Of a stretch of DNA of 64,000 nt, positions 11,097-21,394 are shown piece after piece. A program made the position numbers and the translations under genes. Within the stretch, counting starts at the first letter, position 1, and each line of letters starts with the position of its first letter. The notes beneath the pieces are model-generated. The model saw nothing but the letters and a program-made list of their open reading frames with translations, did no database searches and had not been told where the DNA came from. This DNA is from Epithemia pelagica (lineage: Eukaryota > Bacillariophyta > Bacillariophyceae > Surirellales > Surirellaceae), in contig OX337235.1 in the NCBI GenBank assembly GCA_946965045.2, positions 2,247,508 to 2,311,507 on the forward strand, read 5' to 3'.

Positions 11097-14000
11097 ATGA
11101 GTGGAAGCATCATGTCATGTTGTCGTTGGAATACTCGCGTCGTCCCACTGCTGTTCATCGCACTCCAGTTCTTGATAAAAAGGGCTTGGCCCTTTGGTAC
11201 ACGAAACTTTTTTCGATTTGCATCTGGACGCAGCTCGTATCGTCATGAGGAACAAGACACACATGCCTACGACGGCCCCGACTGCCGTTGGTGGGCCCGA
11301 GGAAGCTCTCATCCCGCAGAAATATACCATTGGACCAGAAGAGAGCGACAATTAACGACGACGCAATTGGAAGGGATTCGTGGTTTTCGGGAAAAGTTTG
11401 GATCGGCCTTTCCATCGGCCGTGACGGAAATGTCGCACCGAAGCAAAGTCTGTGATCACTTATTGATCGATGTGAATCAGTTTTTGCACATGGTGGTGAG
11501 AAAGGCGAGGACCAAAAAAGGAGATTTCGATGATCGTTCCTTGCTTCTTCTAATGAGAGAGCTGGATAGTATCGTCAAGTTCGCAGCTCCTCGAAAGTCG
11601 CTTGTCCTTGCCATGGATGGACCTCCCCCGGCTGCCAAACTCTCCACACAACGAAAGCGAAGGCAAACCACCTTGGATCGGACCGAAGCCCAAATGAAAC
11701 TTTTCCAACGATTGTCTAAAAGCAAAAACAAGAATCGAAATTCCAAGAGAATACAAAAAGTATGGAAACGGAAACAGAAGAACTGGAATCTGGTAATGGC
11801 AACGCTTGCCATCACACCAGGAACAAAGTTTATGGACCAGGCAGCATCAGCACTCCTCTATTGGGTATGGCAACGACTTCAAAGTCGGCACAGTTACTTG
11901 CATGAGCTACAAATATATATATCATCCAGTCAGGTTCATGGCGAAGGAGAGGTCAAACTCATGGAGTGGTTGTATCGACCCGAAAGTCAAATCAGACCAG
12001 GTGACCATGTCGTAATGATGGGAGGAGATTCAGATCTGGTCCTGCAGGGCCTCATGGTCCCTCCATCGCTCACTCACAATGTCGATGTATTGATGCCCAA
12101 TCATGGTTCCTATATTGGCTTTTGTATTTCCGAAATTGTAAATAGTTTGACGCGGGAGTACAGGTTGCCAATTCGGGAAGAGAATTTGATGAAAATTCGA
12201 ACAGATATTGTTCTCTTGTTTATCCTGACGGGAAATGATTACCTCCCAAAGCTTCGAGGGAGCTCTGGTTTCAATTCACTTTTCGATCTTTACTTGAAGC
12301 TGTTCCGACATTGGATCAGCATTGGAAGGTCACACAGTGCTTTCTTGGTGGATCCTCATCGGTTGGAGTTCAACCGAGAATTCTCTCTGGCCTTTTTTGA
12401 ACAATTGGAATCTCAAAAGAACATATCTACCTTCTTGAGTTTAGGATCAGTTGGAGGAGAACTGGGAGCTCTGGGACGACTGAACAACTTGAAGGACATG
12501 GGTATCATACCACCAAACACTCGATTCGAAACACTTGTACACGAACAAGAGTATACAGAGACTGAGCTTTCTCTTGATGGGAGTTGTGGTTCCTCGAGGG
12601 AGCGAGAAGCAAACTCTGGACACATCATGAACCGAACAGAATCATTGGAGATGCCCATTGAAAACGACAATTCATATGTTGAGAGGGTGACTGTCCGACT
12701 GCATGTTGGAAAGCAATATTCAGAAGAATACCAAGTGTTTGAGCTCAATCGTACCTTGACTCGCCCGAGGGCTGAGGCGCTTCGCCGTGTTCAGCACGAG
12801 CTTGCCGCGGTCGTCATCAAAGATTATCTATGCCTCGATTCCGAGGATATCAGTATCGATGAAGAAGATGACGTAGATGACCCATTCAGCAACCACTTTG
12901 ATCTATCAGAGAAAGAGTCGGAAATACCAGCAGGTCCCTGTGTTGAAAAGTATGCCTATGGGCTGCTCTGGAATCTTCAGATTTATCGAGATGGGACTGT
13001 GTCTGATTTCGGATTTAACTATGGCAAGAGACTGGCTCCAACCGCTCACGACATTTGCAATTTCTTGAAAGAGCACAGACCGATCGAGTTGTTTGAACAT
13101 TCCAATGCGCGCCCTCTTAGTGCTGGCTTATCCTGCGTTGCCGCTTTGCCATTGAAGGTGAAGGAACTCATCCCACCACCGTACAGTTTTCTCCCCGATG
13201 AAGTCATCGACCACCTCTATTCCTCTTGTGTTGACGAAGAAGACAGTTCCTTTGATATCAAAAAATTTTCCGAATTAAGTAGCTTTTACATGGGATTACT
13301 GGGAGAGAGCAAACCAAAAAATCACAATGTTGTAAAACCAAGCGATAATGGATGGACGGTTCTCCGCAGACTGCCTGTTCCATCGGTATTCGCTAAGAAA
13401 CCACCAGCTCCATTTCTCGGCAGGCTCGATAAGCTCCGCGAAGACCCTTGCATAAGCGTCACTGAATTGGCCTGTCTTGACTCTTCACTCTCATCTAGAA
13501 TTTCAACCAGGATCGATTCCAGTGCCTTTTCGACCGAAGGAGAAGTTCCACTGACGGAAATCGACGTGTATGCTGATAACGTATCATCAGAAGACCTATT
13601 ACACAAAAACTACGACGAAAGTGTGCATGGCGGCCAAGAGATATTACGTTTGGATAGCAAACAGCTCTCGACAGCAGACGGTGTTTCAGCACTTCAGTTT
13701 CTCAACATCCTTACTGATTTGGGTTTGGTTGTTCGTTGGAAAAGTGAATTTGACAAGGCGGCAACTCATTCAGTCCGCATAACTGTGCAAAGTCACGGGA
13801 CCCCGATGTTGGAAAAAGATATAGAAGTCGTTCGAAACCGGGAGTTTCCGTACTCTCAAACTGCAAAACATGTGAAACAGGAAATCGCAACTTCCGTGCT
13901 TGAGGAAATGTTCACTTGTACTTTGTCTGACTATTCAGCCAAAGAGCTGAAGGCATTGTATCTGAACTCGTACATTGACCAAGCGGTATTTAACACCAAG

Positions 14001-14354
14001 AACACGAAAATCAACGTTACCGCGGATGGGATTGATGCTATATCTTGTCTCAAGCAACTCAAAGACGTGGCCTTGCTGAATGCAGTCAGCTGGTCTGCTT
14101 CAAACGGCTGTGAAATACTAGATGTGTCACTTCGCCAGCAGACAGGCATTACTGAGCACCTTTCTTACAAACAGCAAAATGGAATGGAACCTCCAAATGC
14201 GGTATCCAGACAGGAGATCAAACACAGACTCGCATCAGAGGCCATCCACGACATTTTTGGACCTCAGGCGTTCAATAATACGTTTGAGAGCATGCGCTGC
14301 TTTCTTTTGTCGGAACAAGAAAGCCGAAACATGACAGGACAAGTCACACCTTAA
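11097..14354 (+). CDS. XRN-family 5'-3' exoribonuclease
   Basis: 1085 residues from ATG 11097. All seven acidic residues expected of the XRN active site are visible in order: LLIDVN (about 123), MDGPPPAAK (174), GEGEVK with two Glu (about 285), GGDSD with two Asp (about 312) and TGNDYLP (about 382). This is a 5'-monophosphate-dependent RNA exonuclease fold. The N-terminus is unusual. Instead of starting at the nuclease, it has about 110 extra residues with a hydrophobic stretch (VVPLLFIALQFLI) followed by Arg and aromatic residues, which could be an organelle leader or membrane anchor. The C-terminal 600 residues are not recognised and lack the known Xrn1 or Rat1 tail motifs. The stop overlaps that of the converging gene. 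Confidence 0.88.
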   Translation: MSGSIMSCCRWNTRVVPLLFIALQFLIKRAWPFGTRNFFRFASGRSSYRHEEQDTHAYDGPDCRWWARGSSHPAEIYHWTRRERQLTTTQLEGIRGFREKFGSAFPSAVTEMSHRSKVCDHLLIDVNQFLHMVVRKARTKKGDFDDRSLLLLMRELDSIVKFAAPRKSLVLAMDGPPPAAKLSTQRKRRQTTLDRTEAQMKLFQRLSKSKNKNRNSKRIQKVWKRKQKNWNLVMATLAITPGTKFMDQAASALLYWVWQRLQSRHSYLHELQIYISSSQVHGEGEVKLMEWLYRPESQIRPGDHVVMMGGDSDLVLQGLMVPPSLTHNVDVLMPNHGSYIGFCISEIVNSLTREYRLPIREENLMKIRTDIVLLFILTGNDYLPKLRGSSGFNSLFDLYLKLFRHWISIGRSHSAFLVDPHRLEFNREFSLAFFEQLESQKNISTFLSLGSVGGELGALGRLNNLKDMGIIPPNTRFETLVHEQEYTETELSLDGSCGSSREREANSGHIMNRTESLEMPIENDNSYVERVTVRLHVGKQYSEEYQVFELNRTLTRPRAEALRRVQHELAAVVIKDYLCLDSEDISIDEEDDVDDPFSNHFDLSEKESEIPAGPCVEKYAYGLLWNLQIYRDGTVSDFGFNYGKRLAPTAHDICNFLKEHRPIELFEHSNARPLSAGLSCVAALPLKVKELIPPPYSFLPDEVIDHLYSSCVDEEDSSFDIKKFSELSSFYMGLLGESKPKNHNVVKPSDNGWTVLRRLPVPSVFAKKPPAPFLGRLDKLREDPCISVTELACLDSSLSSRISTRIDSSAFSTEGEVPLTEIDVYADNVSSEDLLHKNYDESVHGGQEILRLDSKQLSTADGVSALQFLNILTDLGLVVRWKSEFDKAATHSVRITVQSHGTPMLEKDIEVVRNREFPYSQTAKHVKQEIATSVLEEMFTCTLSDYSAKELKALYLNSYIDQAVFNTKNTKINVTADGIDAISCLKQLKDVALLNAVSWSASNGCEILDVSLRQQTGITEHLSYKQQNGMEPPNAVSRQEIKHRLASEAIHDIFGPQAFNNTFESMRCFLLSEQESRNMTGQVTP

Positions 14355-17300
14355 TTTATCTCAAAAGCAGCTGGTGATATGTCTGCGTCACCACCCGCCA
14401 AATGGATGAGTTCCTTCTTATCCACGTATTTCTGGAGATCAGTACATTTTCGAATGAATTTAACCTTTCGCCTTGTGTTTGCGGAACCCACGAATCCTGA
14501 AAGGGCTATCATGCCTCCAAGTGCTGTACGCCCACCGCGTGGTGCACCATGCCCCTTCACGACGAGTGCCCGGTAGAGGCGCTCAGGATAATGAAGCATT
14601 ACAAGCTTTATAAGTCGTTTGAGCATTGGGTCGTTTGAGTGGACATAATACTTCTCAGATTCGGGCACTCTTGGGTTGTCAAAATTCTCTGCTCCTTTCG
14701 GCGCCATAATTTGGATATCCTCGGCGGGAAATTCTTCGAAGTGATCTTCTTCCTCTCCATTGGTGTCGAGGTCATCTGCGCCGACTGAATCCTGTTGTGC
14801 CGCTGATTCCTCAAATGATTCTTGGCTTGCTACCGATCCTGCGTTTGTAATATCGGTTGCCGATTTCTTCTTCTGAGGCTTTCCCGTGAGAACAATCAGT
14901 GTACATCTAACGTCCGGGTCTTCTCTCGCATAGTGCACCATGCTTTGTTCCAGACGATGCACGACAGCGGCAATAACGGCATCTTCGTCTCCCCGCCATG
15001 GTCCTTTGAGCATTTGGCGAAAATAAAACACAGGGCGACCACCGAGGTCGCGTCCTTGTTGAAAGAACTGACCCGTTTGGAGCTCCACCCGGCACGTTCG
15101 CGCATCAATAGGAAATGTGAGACCTCGCCACGCAGCACTCTCCACAATTCGAACTGTTGCCTTTTTCAGGCTGCAGTTTGAAGCGACAAAGAATCGCAAG
15201 AGGTCGTTCCGATTGACGACACGTAGAATTGAGACTTGACGCAGGTCTCTTCGTACTTCTAATGCCTCTTGTGCAGACGGTGCACTCCCCAGAGGAACAA
15301 CGGGGCGGGTGCCGGTTCTCCCGTGGGTTAGAACGGCACCAAGTTGGACATCATCTCTAATCGGAATCCGTACATCGGCCAAAAGTTCAATGAGCTTATT
15401 TACTGCGAGGTCAAATGGTTCACTGGTGGCAATAAGTTGAGGCTTTCGACCACGGTAGTTTTCATTCAATGGTTCGTCATGAAAAGAATCGACTACGGTT
15501 TGTTGTAATGCCTCTGTATTGGAGATACCGACGGCTTCTGCGCACGCTCGAGCCACTGCCACACATGGATCAAGAAGCAATCCTCTTGCCAATACATTAA
15601 GCTTACCAGGTATTTCAGCGTTTGGATTGGACAGAGTAAGCTGACTGATACGGTGTCCACTGTAAAAGGCGCATTGGGTAGTCAAGGCAATTTGGTAGTG
15701 ACTAACTTGAACGAATCTGTAGGCACATAAAATCCGTTCCGGTAGTTCACTCTCATCTTCACCTCGTATTTTGACAGACAAGTCTGCAACTTCCCGAGCT
15801 AGGTTGTTGGCGGTGATGAAGGTGATCACCAAGCGTCCAGCCAATGTGCACCATCGTTGCGGATCCACTGGAAACGACAGGAGACGGAACCAATGTCAGA
15901 GTTTGAAGCGCTGAGAGGTTGTTGTTAGAGTGCTGCCTTGAAGGACCAGTTACCCCACTTACCGTTGCAATTGACTGCTACATAATTTGTGGGAGAATGG
16001 CGTCCGTCCACAAGAGCGCCACCAAAGTGGTGACACGACCCAAAGTATTCAGCTTTCATGGCTGGGAGTGCATATCGATCCGAGAAGGTATAATACGAAG
16101 GAGACACGGAGGACGACTGTGTCACAAATCCTTTGTAATCCAAAAGCCACAACAAAATGGTCATGAGATGCATGAACAGCGCCTGTAGGAGTGGGAATCT
16201 AAATGTGGTCAAGTCTAATTGAAGCAAAAACTCAAGTCTTTGTTGCCTGAATGCTTCATCACCGCCTTTGAACCGTTCCCATACTGTGTCAAAGCTTGGA
16301 TCGACGCCAACAGGCATGTTGCGCGCAAAGACAGAGACATTCACAACTCCAATGGTTTTGATATGCATCGCCTTGACAAAAAAGTCCACATCCGGATTGT
16401 TTTCCACTAATTCGCGAAGGGACGGGATCGATTGGACTGGGTCCGTGTAGACATTGATGCGTGCGTCGCCTTCGGCAGGCAAATTGAACATGTGCGATCC
16501 CACCAAGGAGAAGGTTTGGCCCAGACTGAAGACTGATTCACCGACTTGACTGGTCCAACTCCACCATTTGCGATCCGGAAATTTGATCCCTCGCACTCGA
16601 CAAAAGATATCGCGGGACACGTAAGGTTCATAGTATTCGTTTTTAGCAGTTCGATCACGCGCTTGGTTATCAATATTCATATCATAGGCCAATCGGAATT
16701 TCCAATACCCGTCTGGTGGTTTGTCAAATCCAAGTCTCCAGCCAATATTTACCAGTTGACGAGCTCTCGCGTAACTTTGTACCAGTAGCGACGCTCGAGC
16801 CACACGTTTTCTCCACTGCAAAAGATGTTGCATTCGTTCAATATCCGAGGTAGTGTAGGGAATGGCATCAACCGGCATAATTGGAACAAAGAGTCGGAAA
16901 AAGTCAACGGGCCCCAAAAGTACTCGCTTGCTAATATATTCGGAGGAAAACCCTGCAACGCCATCGTCTGATGATGCATTCCCTGCGTCGTTTGGTGGCT
17001 GCTGTGTTTGTGGATCACTAGATGGTCCACTGCTGGGTTTGCCTTGTCCAGTATTGGTCGTTGCACCAGTATTGGTCGCGGTAGTTGCCTCATCCGAGGG
17101 AGATGTTTTACGATGAGGCTTGGTTTCATTCCACCAAAGCTCTTCTAAATGCCGTCGGATCCCAGGAAATGTCGATCCAAAACATCGCATCACGTCATCC
17201 CATGCCACTCCGACGGCGATACAGTGATCCTTGGCCTCTCCGTACTGATTTACATTGTCATCGTGAAGGACACACTCGGGTCCATCATGAGCTAGAGATC

Positions 17301-18747
17301 CTTGATGAATCAAGCGAAACACATGATGCATATTTTGAATGGTGGTACCCATCAGTTGTGTAGCCAGCAAGTCGGTCTGGAACTGAGCCGCGGCTTGAGC
17401 AGATTGAAAGGTATTTTCCATCCATTCCGATTTGGGTGAATTCTTGACGTAGACTTCCAATACTCCTTCTGTTGGTGGTGTGGGATGAACGGAAAATTCC
17501 GTCACGTGCAAGCAAAATTCATGGGCGTCCCCTGCACCACCACCGCGAGTGGCTTTGGGAGAGTGTGCCATGACATCGTCCTGGGACCCAGTCAAGGATG
17601 AGGATCCGCGTTTGGATGACGGCGAGGACGACGATTCTCCAGCGCCGTCGGAGATGGTCAAGGTTGGCGGTCGATGCAGTAAGTTGACCTTGAGCGTCCG
17701 ACGCAAGGAATTAACATCACGTGGAAACACGCGCCGAGCTGCTTCCGCCCATGGTGGGGGTGGTGTCCATGTATGGTACACCATACTGGAAGTGTGAGGT
17801 CCATAGAGAATTGCCGCGCACTCTAGGTGGTGCAAATGATGTTGTTGTTGGGGCTGTTGCTGTGGTTGCAGCATGTGGTATGAGATGGCATGTTGGGAGG
17901 TCCAAGTTCCATATCCTTGAGTAGAAGATAGAGAGGGGAGCCCTAGATGAGGTTGTTGCTGCTGTGGCTCTACCATGGGTTGTTGTCGATGACGGTCCAA
18001 ACTATGCAAGTCATCTGTATCTTCTCTCTCCCCCTCTTCCTCCCGCGCCCAATGCAAGATCGGAAACCTATCATGACCACCCAAACCTCGGGTAGCGGCA
18101 CCATTGAGATTCATGTTGCTTTGGTGTTTGTGTATGGTTTTGTCTGAAGACCATTTGGATCGTCCTCCCGTGAGAGGATGATACTCCTTGGATGGTAACC
18201 TCCCACGTCCTCGTCGAATATTCGTCAAAGATCGAATACTGCTGGTATCATCCAGAGAACTAGACATGTTACTTTCTGTCCGTCCACGGCGACCACCACC
18301 ACCATTCGGAACCAACAGCATCACGTTGGGATCCTGGTCGGTCGTGCGTTGGTCTTGCCGACGTTTTTCGCGTCGAATCATCCATATGACAATTGTGAAC
18401 AACACCAAACAAAACAAAACGTGATGCTCCATTTTTTGAGATGCTTGTATGGGTTGTTCCCAAAAGGAATGGACAAGCCCCTTTCCATGGAGAACACTGG
18501 TTCCACTGCTGCTTGATAGATCTCTTTCAACAGGAAGGCTAGCACAACTTTTCGAGGACAGAGGACACGATAGCTCGTCCAGGCTATCGTCGATTGATGA
18601 TGGATCCGTTTCTGTTGCTGAGGCGGCTGTCGCCTCTTGTATCTCATTGTCGCTTTCCGGAGAAGCTTCGTTCGAGTTCGCGGTCGGCAGTCGGTTGCTG
18701 GCATCATCGTCCACCGTGTTTGGAACGGATCCACTTCCTCTCTCCAT
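14351..18747 (-). CDS. large membrane-anchored protein with C-terminal CRAL-TRIO domain
   Basis: Two exons, 18747-15963 and 15867-14351, give 1433 residues. The 95-nt intron starts GTAAGT, ends TTTCCAG and joins in phase, and the second exon has no ATG of its own at its start. Residues 1-105 are acidic and Ser-rich, and a single transmembrane segment lies at about 109-124, followed by RREKRR. A long Gln/His-rich region precedes folded sequence of unknown family at about 330-920. Residues 1147-1433 are a Sec14-like CRAL-TRIO domain (NDLLRFF, GGRPVFYF, HYPERLYRALVV, and a final LQKYVDKKEL), split by an acidic insert. Such domains bind and transfer lipids. Lipid handling at a membrane is the inferred role. 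The gene converges on XRN. Confidence 0.8.
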
Positions 18748-19228
18748 CTCTCGAAACAGTAGATCCACACTCGCAACAAACTAGAAGACCCTGCTTTTCA
18801 ATGGGGTATCCTCATGAGAGCTCCTGCAGACGACTTTGTCCTCTGTCTAAAAGAATCTTCCATGAAAGATTGGAAACAGAAGAAAAATGGAGTCTCCTAA
18901 AAACGGGGGGGATTCGTGGTATTGGGGGCGGATGTATTGCGAAAGGAGTCATGAATGTGACGTAGGTCCTGTCCGCGTCATCGGAACATCCTTTTGCGCC
19001 TGGGACACCCGCTACTTTGGTAGCGGTATGGACTTTTCCGCTTTCATAGTAGTCTTCCTATTCAGTACAGTGTGATTTCAGCGACTACCTACAATACAAT
19101 GAGAATTGTACTTAAGAATTCGATTTCCGTTGATTACAAGTATTTATGAGACTTGATCTTGCTTCAAGACCAACATTTATTATGACCGTTAATATAGGGT
19201 TTCGCCAAAAAAAGCCTTGACCTGCTGG
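18748..19228. other. intergenic, left flank of the DNA transposon
   Basis: This holds the promoter of the CRAL-TRIO gene and about 200 bp of AT-rich sequence before the 11-bp repeat array. No gene or convincing terminal inverted repeat was seen. Confidence 0.5.
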
Positions 19229-19400
19229 CTCGAAACAATGTCGAAACCACGACACAACGTCGAAACAAAGTCGAAACAAAGTCGAAACAAAGTCGAAACA
19301 AGGTCGCAACAAAGTCGAAACAACCCGAAACCAACCGAAACAAAGTCGAAACAAAGCCGAAACAAACCAAAACAAACTCGAAACAAAGTCGAAACCAAGC
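19229..19400 (+). repeat. left array of 11-bp unit GTCGAAACAAA
   Basis: About 14 imperfect copies of a 10- to 11-bp unit, core CGAAACAAA, run directly up to the ATG of the 198-residue gene at 19402. Variants include CCGAAACAAA and GTCGCAACAAA. The array ends with GTCGAAACCAAGCC. Confidence 0.9.
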
Positions 19401-19401
19401 C

Positions 19402-19998
19402 ATGCCGCCACGAAGGTCTGAGTGGATTGACTGGCGTCGCAGTGCAGCACGAGCCGTCCTTATTCGAGATCTTGAGCCAGGCGGTCTCCTTCACAGCATG
19501 GATGCAGTTCCGGCTGACCACTTGTTTGTGTTCTACAAGAAGCTTCCCGAGTTTGCGAATGTTCCTTTCGATCAATTCAAGGAACGACTGAAGGACCACC
19601 GCAAGCAATCAAACAACGCGCAGGAATTGGTGGACCGTGACCACAAGGCGCACCATGTTGACCGTCACGTCCATCCAAGAAAGGACCGGAACTGCCGTGG
19701 AGAGCTGGTCTTCGACGTCCATCCAGCAAAGAAGCTTCTCCGGATGGACGTGGCCAATGGCGTTCACTTGAAATTGACGCCCATGGCACTGAGGAAGACG
19801 CGTCCCGCCTATATGGCATTCAAGCTAAAAATCTTCAAGTTTCGAATCTACCAAGAAGTGAGACGAGTGCGCTACTTCAACTACTTGCGGCTCAAGGAAG
19901 AGGAAGCCAAACAGAAGCTCAATCTACCTGCTGTCTCTCCAATGGACGAATTGATGCGACGCCGAGAACTTGCAAACCACATCCTAGCCTACAAGTAA
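19402..19998 (+). CDS. transposon-associated protein, function unknown
   Basis: 198 residues from ATG 19402, placed immediately after the repeat array, so the array forms its 5' leader or promoter. The protein is basic. It contains a His/Asp-rich stretch (DRDHKAHHVDRHVHPRKDRN, about 74-93) followed by RGELVFDVHPAKKLLRMDV, and a Lys/Arg-rich C-terminal half with probable helices (FRIYQEVRRVRYFNYLRLKEE). The high charge and setting suggest nucleic-acid or transposase interaction, which is inference. No named domain is recognised. Confidence 0.7.
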   Translation: MPPRRSEWIDWRRSAARAVLIRDLEPGGLLHSMDAVPADHLFVFYKKLPEFANVPFDQFKERLKDHRKQSNNAQELVDRDHKAHHVDRHVHPRKDRNCRGELVFDVHPAKKLLRMDVANGVHLKLTPMALRKTRPAYMAFKLKIFKFRIYQEVRRVRYFNYLRLKEEEAKQKLNLPAVSPMDELMRRRELANHILAYK

Positions 19999-20046
19999 AA
20001 CATAGTAGAAAACCAAATCTCAACTACATTGAATTTATGGATGAAT

Positions 20047-20970
20047 CTACGGCTCAAATAGGAGACTTGTGCCATTGTCAAGTGCATACTGAACTGTCAC
20101 AGCGACTGCACGAAATGCTATGCCGTGTTTCTCGTCCGAATGCCTCCATGTCTGGTTGAGGCATCCAAAAGTAGCCATTTTTCCATTGAAACTTTCATGC
20201 CGAAGACGGATCCGGCTCTTGAGGTTATTGGCTTGTTTGGAATCTTCATGGGGATTAGGCCAGGATATTTTCCCACTGTACTCCTTCTTAATGTACCCAC
20301 GATCAGCCACAATCAATTTGCCTGGCTTGAGTCGTTCCAACACGCCGGACCGTTCGAGCATCTCCAAGTCCCCCATTCCCCCACGCACGGGGCCATATAT
20401 GTGAACACACCTCGGTCGATGTGCCGCCAAAACAATTTGATATTTCAGAGCACCGTGCGCATGCTTGTGAGAGCAGTTCCCACGATCGAACGGAAGCATT
20501 TGAGTCTTGTGCTTGCGCTCGAAAACTTTTTTGTCGACACCATCCACGGACAACACATTAACCTCAGACTCGGGACTGTCAAGAATTCTCGGCCAGAAAA
20601 TTACCTTCTTCTGGAGAAACGCAATTTTTCGAATCCACCCCCACAAATGCTCTCCTCTCGCATAGCACTCACACATGTCAAAGCGATCACTGAGCTGCTC
20701 ACTATTTCTCGTGTAGTTGTAGAGGAAAAAGTGTGCAACCATGAACATCTTGAATCCTCCTCTTTTGATTTCATTCGTAGATAGTAGTTCCTCGCCATTG
20801 TCGTCTGTTGCGTGGCATAGGTCGAACCATTGCGCAGCAATCACCAACGGGTGAGACCCGTAGTGCTTCGTAAACTTGAGTCGTCGTCGTTCCAATGTCA
20901 ATTTGCCCGCATCATCCACATGAAGAAGCCGTAGGCCCCTTTCGAGGACTTCCGACGGTTGAAGAAACAT
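20047..20970 (-). CDS. DDE transposase (DDE_Tnp_4-like, IS5/PIF-Harbinger superfamily)
   Basis: 307 residues from the first ATG at 20970. The open frame reaches 21039 without an ATG, so a short upstream exon is possible. The catalytic triad is visible: Asp in VLSVDGVDKKVFE, Asp in LIVADRGYIKKEY and Glu in RIRLRHESFNGKM. Between the first two lies HKHAHGALKYQIVLAAH, followed by YGPVRGGMGDLEM, the usual strand pattern of this superfamily. All three acidic residues are intact and there is no internal stop, so the enzyme may be active. No N-terminal DNA-binding helix-turn-helix is obvious in this protein. In Harbinger-like elements that function can sit on a second protein, and the 480-residue neighbour is a candidate. 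Confidence 0.85.
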   Translation of the reverse strand: MFLQPSEVLERGLRLLHVDDAGKLTLERRRLKFTKHYGSHPLVIAAQWFDLCHATDDNGEELLSTNEIKRGGFKMFMVAHFFLYNYTRNSEQLSDRFDMCECYARGEHLWGWIRKIAFLQKKVIFWPRILDSPESEVNVLSVDGVDKKVFERKHKTQMLPFDRGNCSHKHAHGALKYQIVLAAHRPRCVHIYGPVRGGMGDLEMLERSGVLERLKPGKLIVADRGYIKKEYSGKISWPNPHEDSKQANNLKSRIRLRHESFNGKMATFGCLNQTWRHSDEKHGIAFRAVAVTVQYALDNGTSLLFEP

Positions 20971-21394
20971 TCTTTGATTGTTGAAAATGTGGTGACGAAT
21001 GCAATGATGGATTCTTGGGGACAAGAACTCTATTGGCACTCGGGAAGGTCACTCACTAGTAGGTAGGTTTCTGTCTTCTGTCACAAAAGTGTTCAATAAC
21101 TCCACGCCTGTCTCACACGGCGGGGGACCCCCATGATTAGGACCCGTGGGAAGTAGGAGAGACACATGATGCGCCTGCAGATTCACGAGTTCTCAACTCG
21201 TGAGCACAAGCATAGAAGGCTGCGCCTAAATAGACATCCTATTACATATGCACATGACAATCAAACAATGTTTATTTGTTATCCATTGATGTAGATGCCA
21301 AACCAGGATTGGCAATCTCGGTAGGTAGACGACTCACTCGCTCGATCCCACCAGGAGATTGTTTTCTCTCCGTTTGCCCATTCGACAAACAAAC
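20971..21394. other. non-coding spacer inside the transposon
   Basis: This divergent promoter region lies between the transposase and the 480-residue gene. It includes a possible missing 5' exon of the transposase near 20971-21039 and a CGGGGGACCCCC palindrome at about 21121-21132. No repeat of the 11-bp unit was seen here. Confidence 0.45.
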
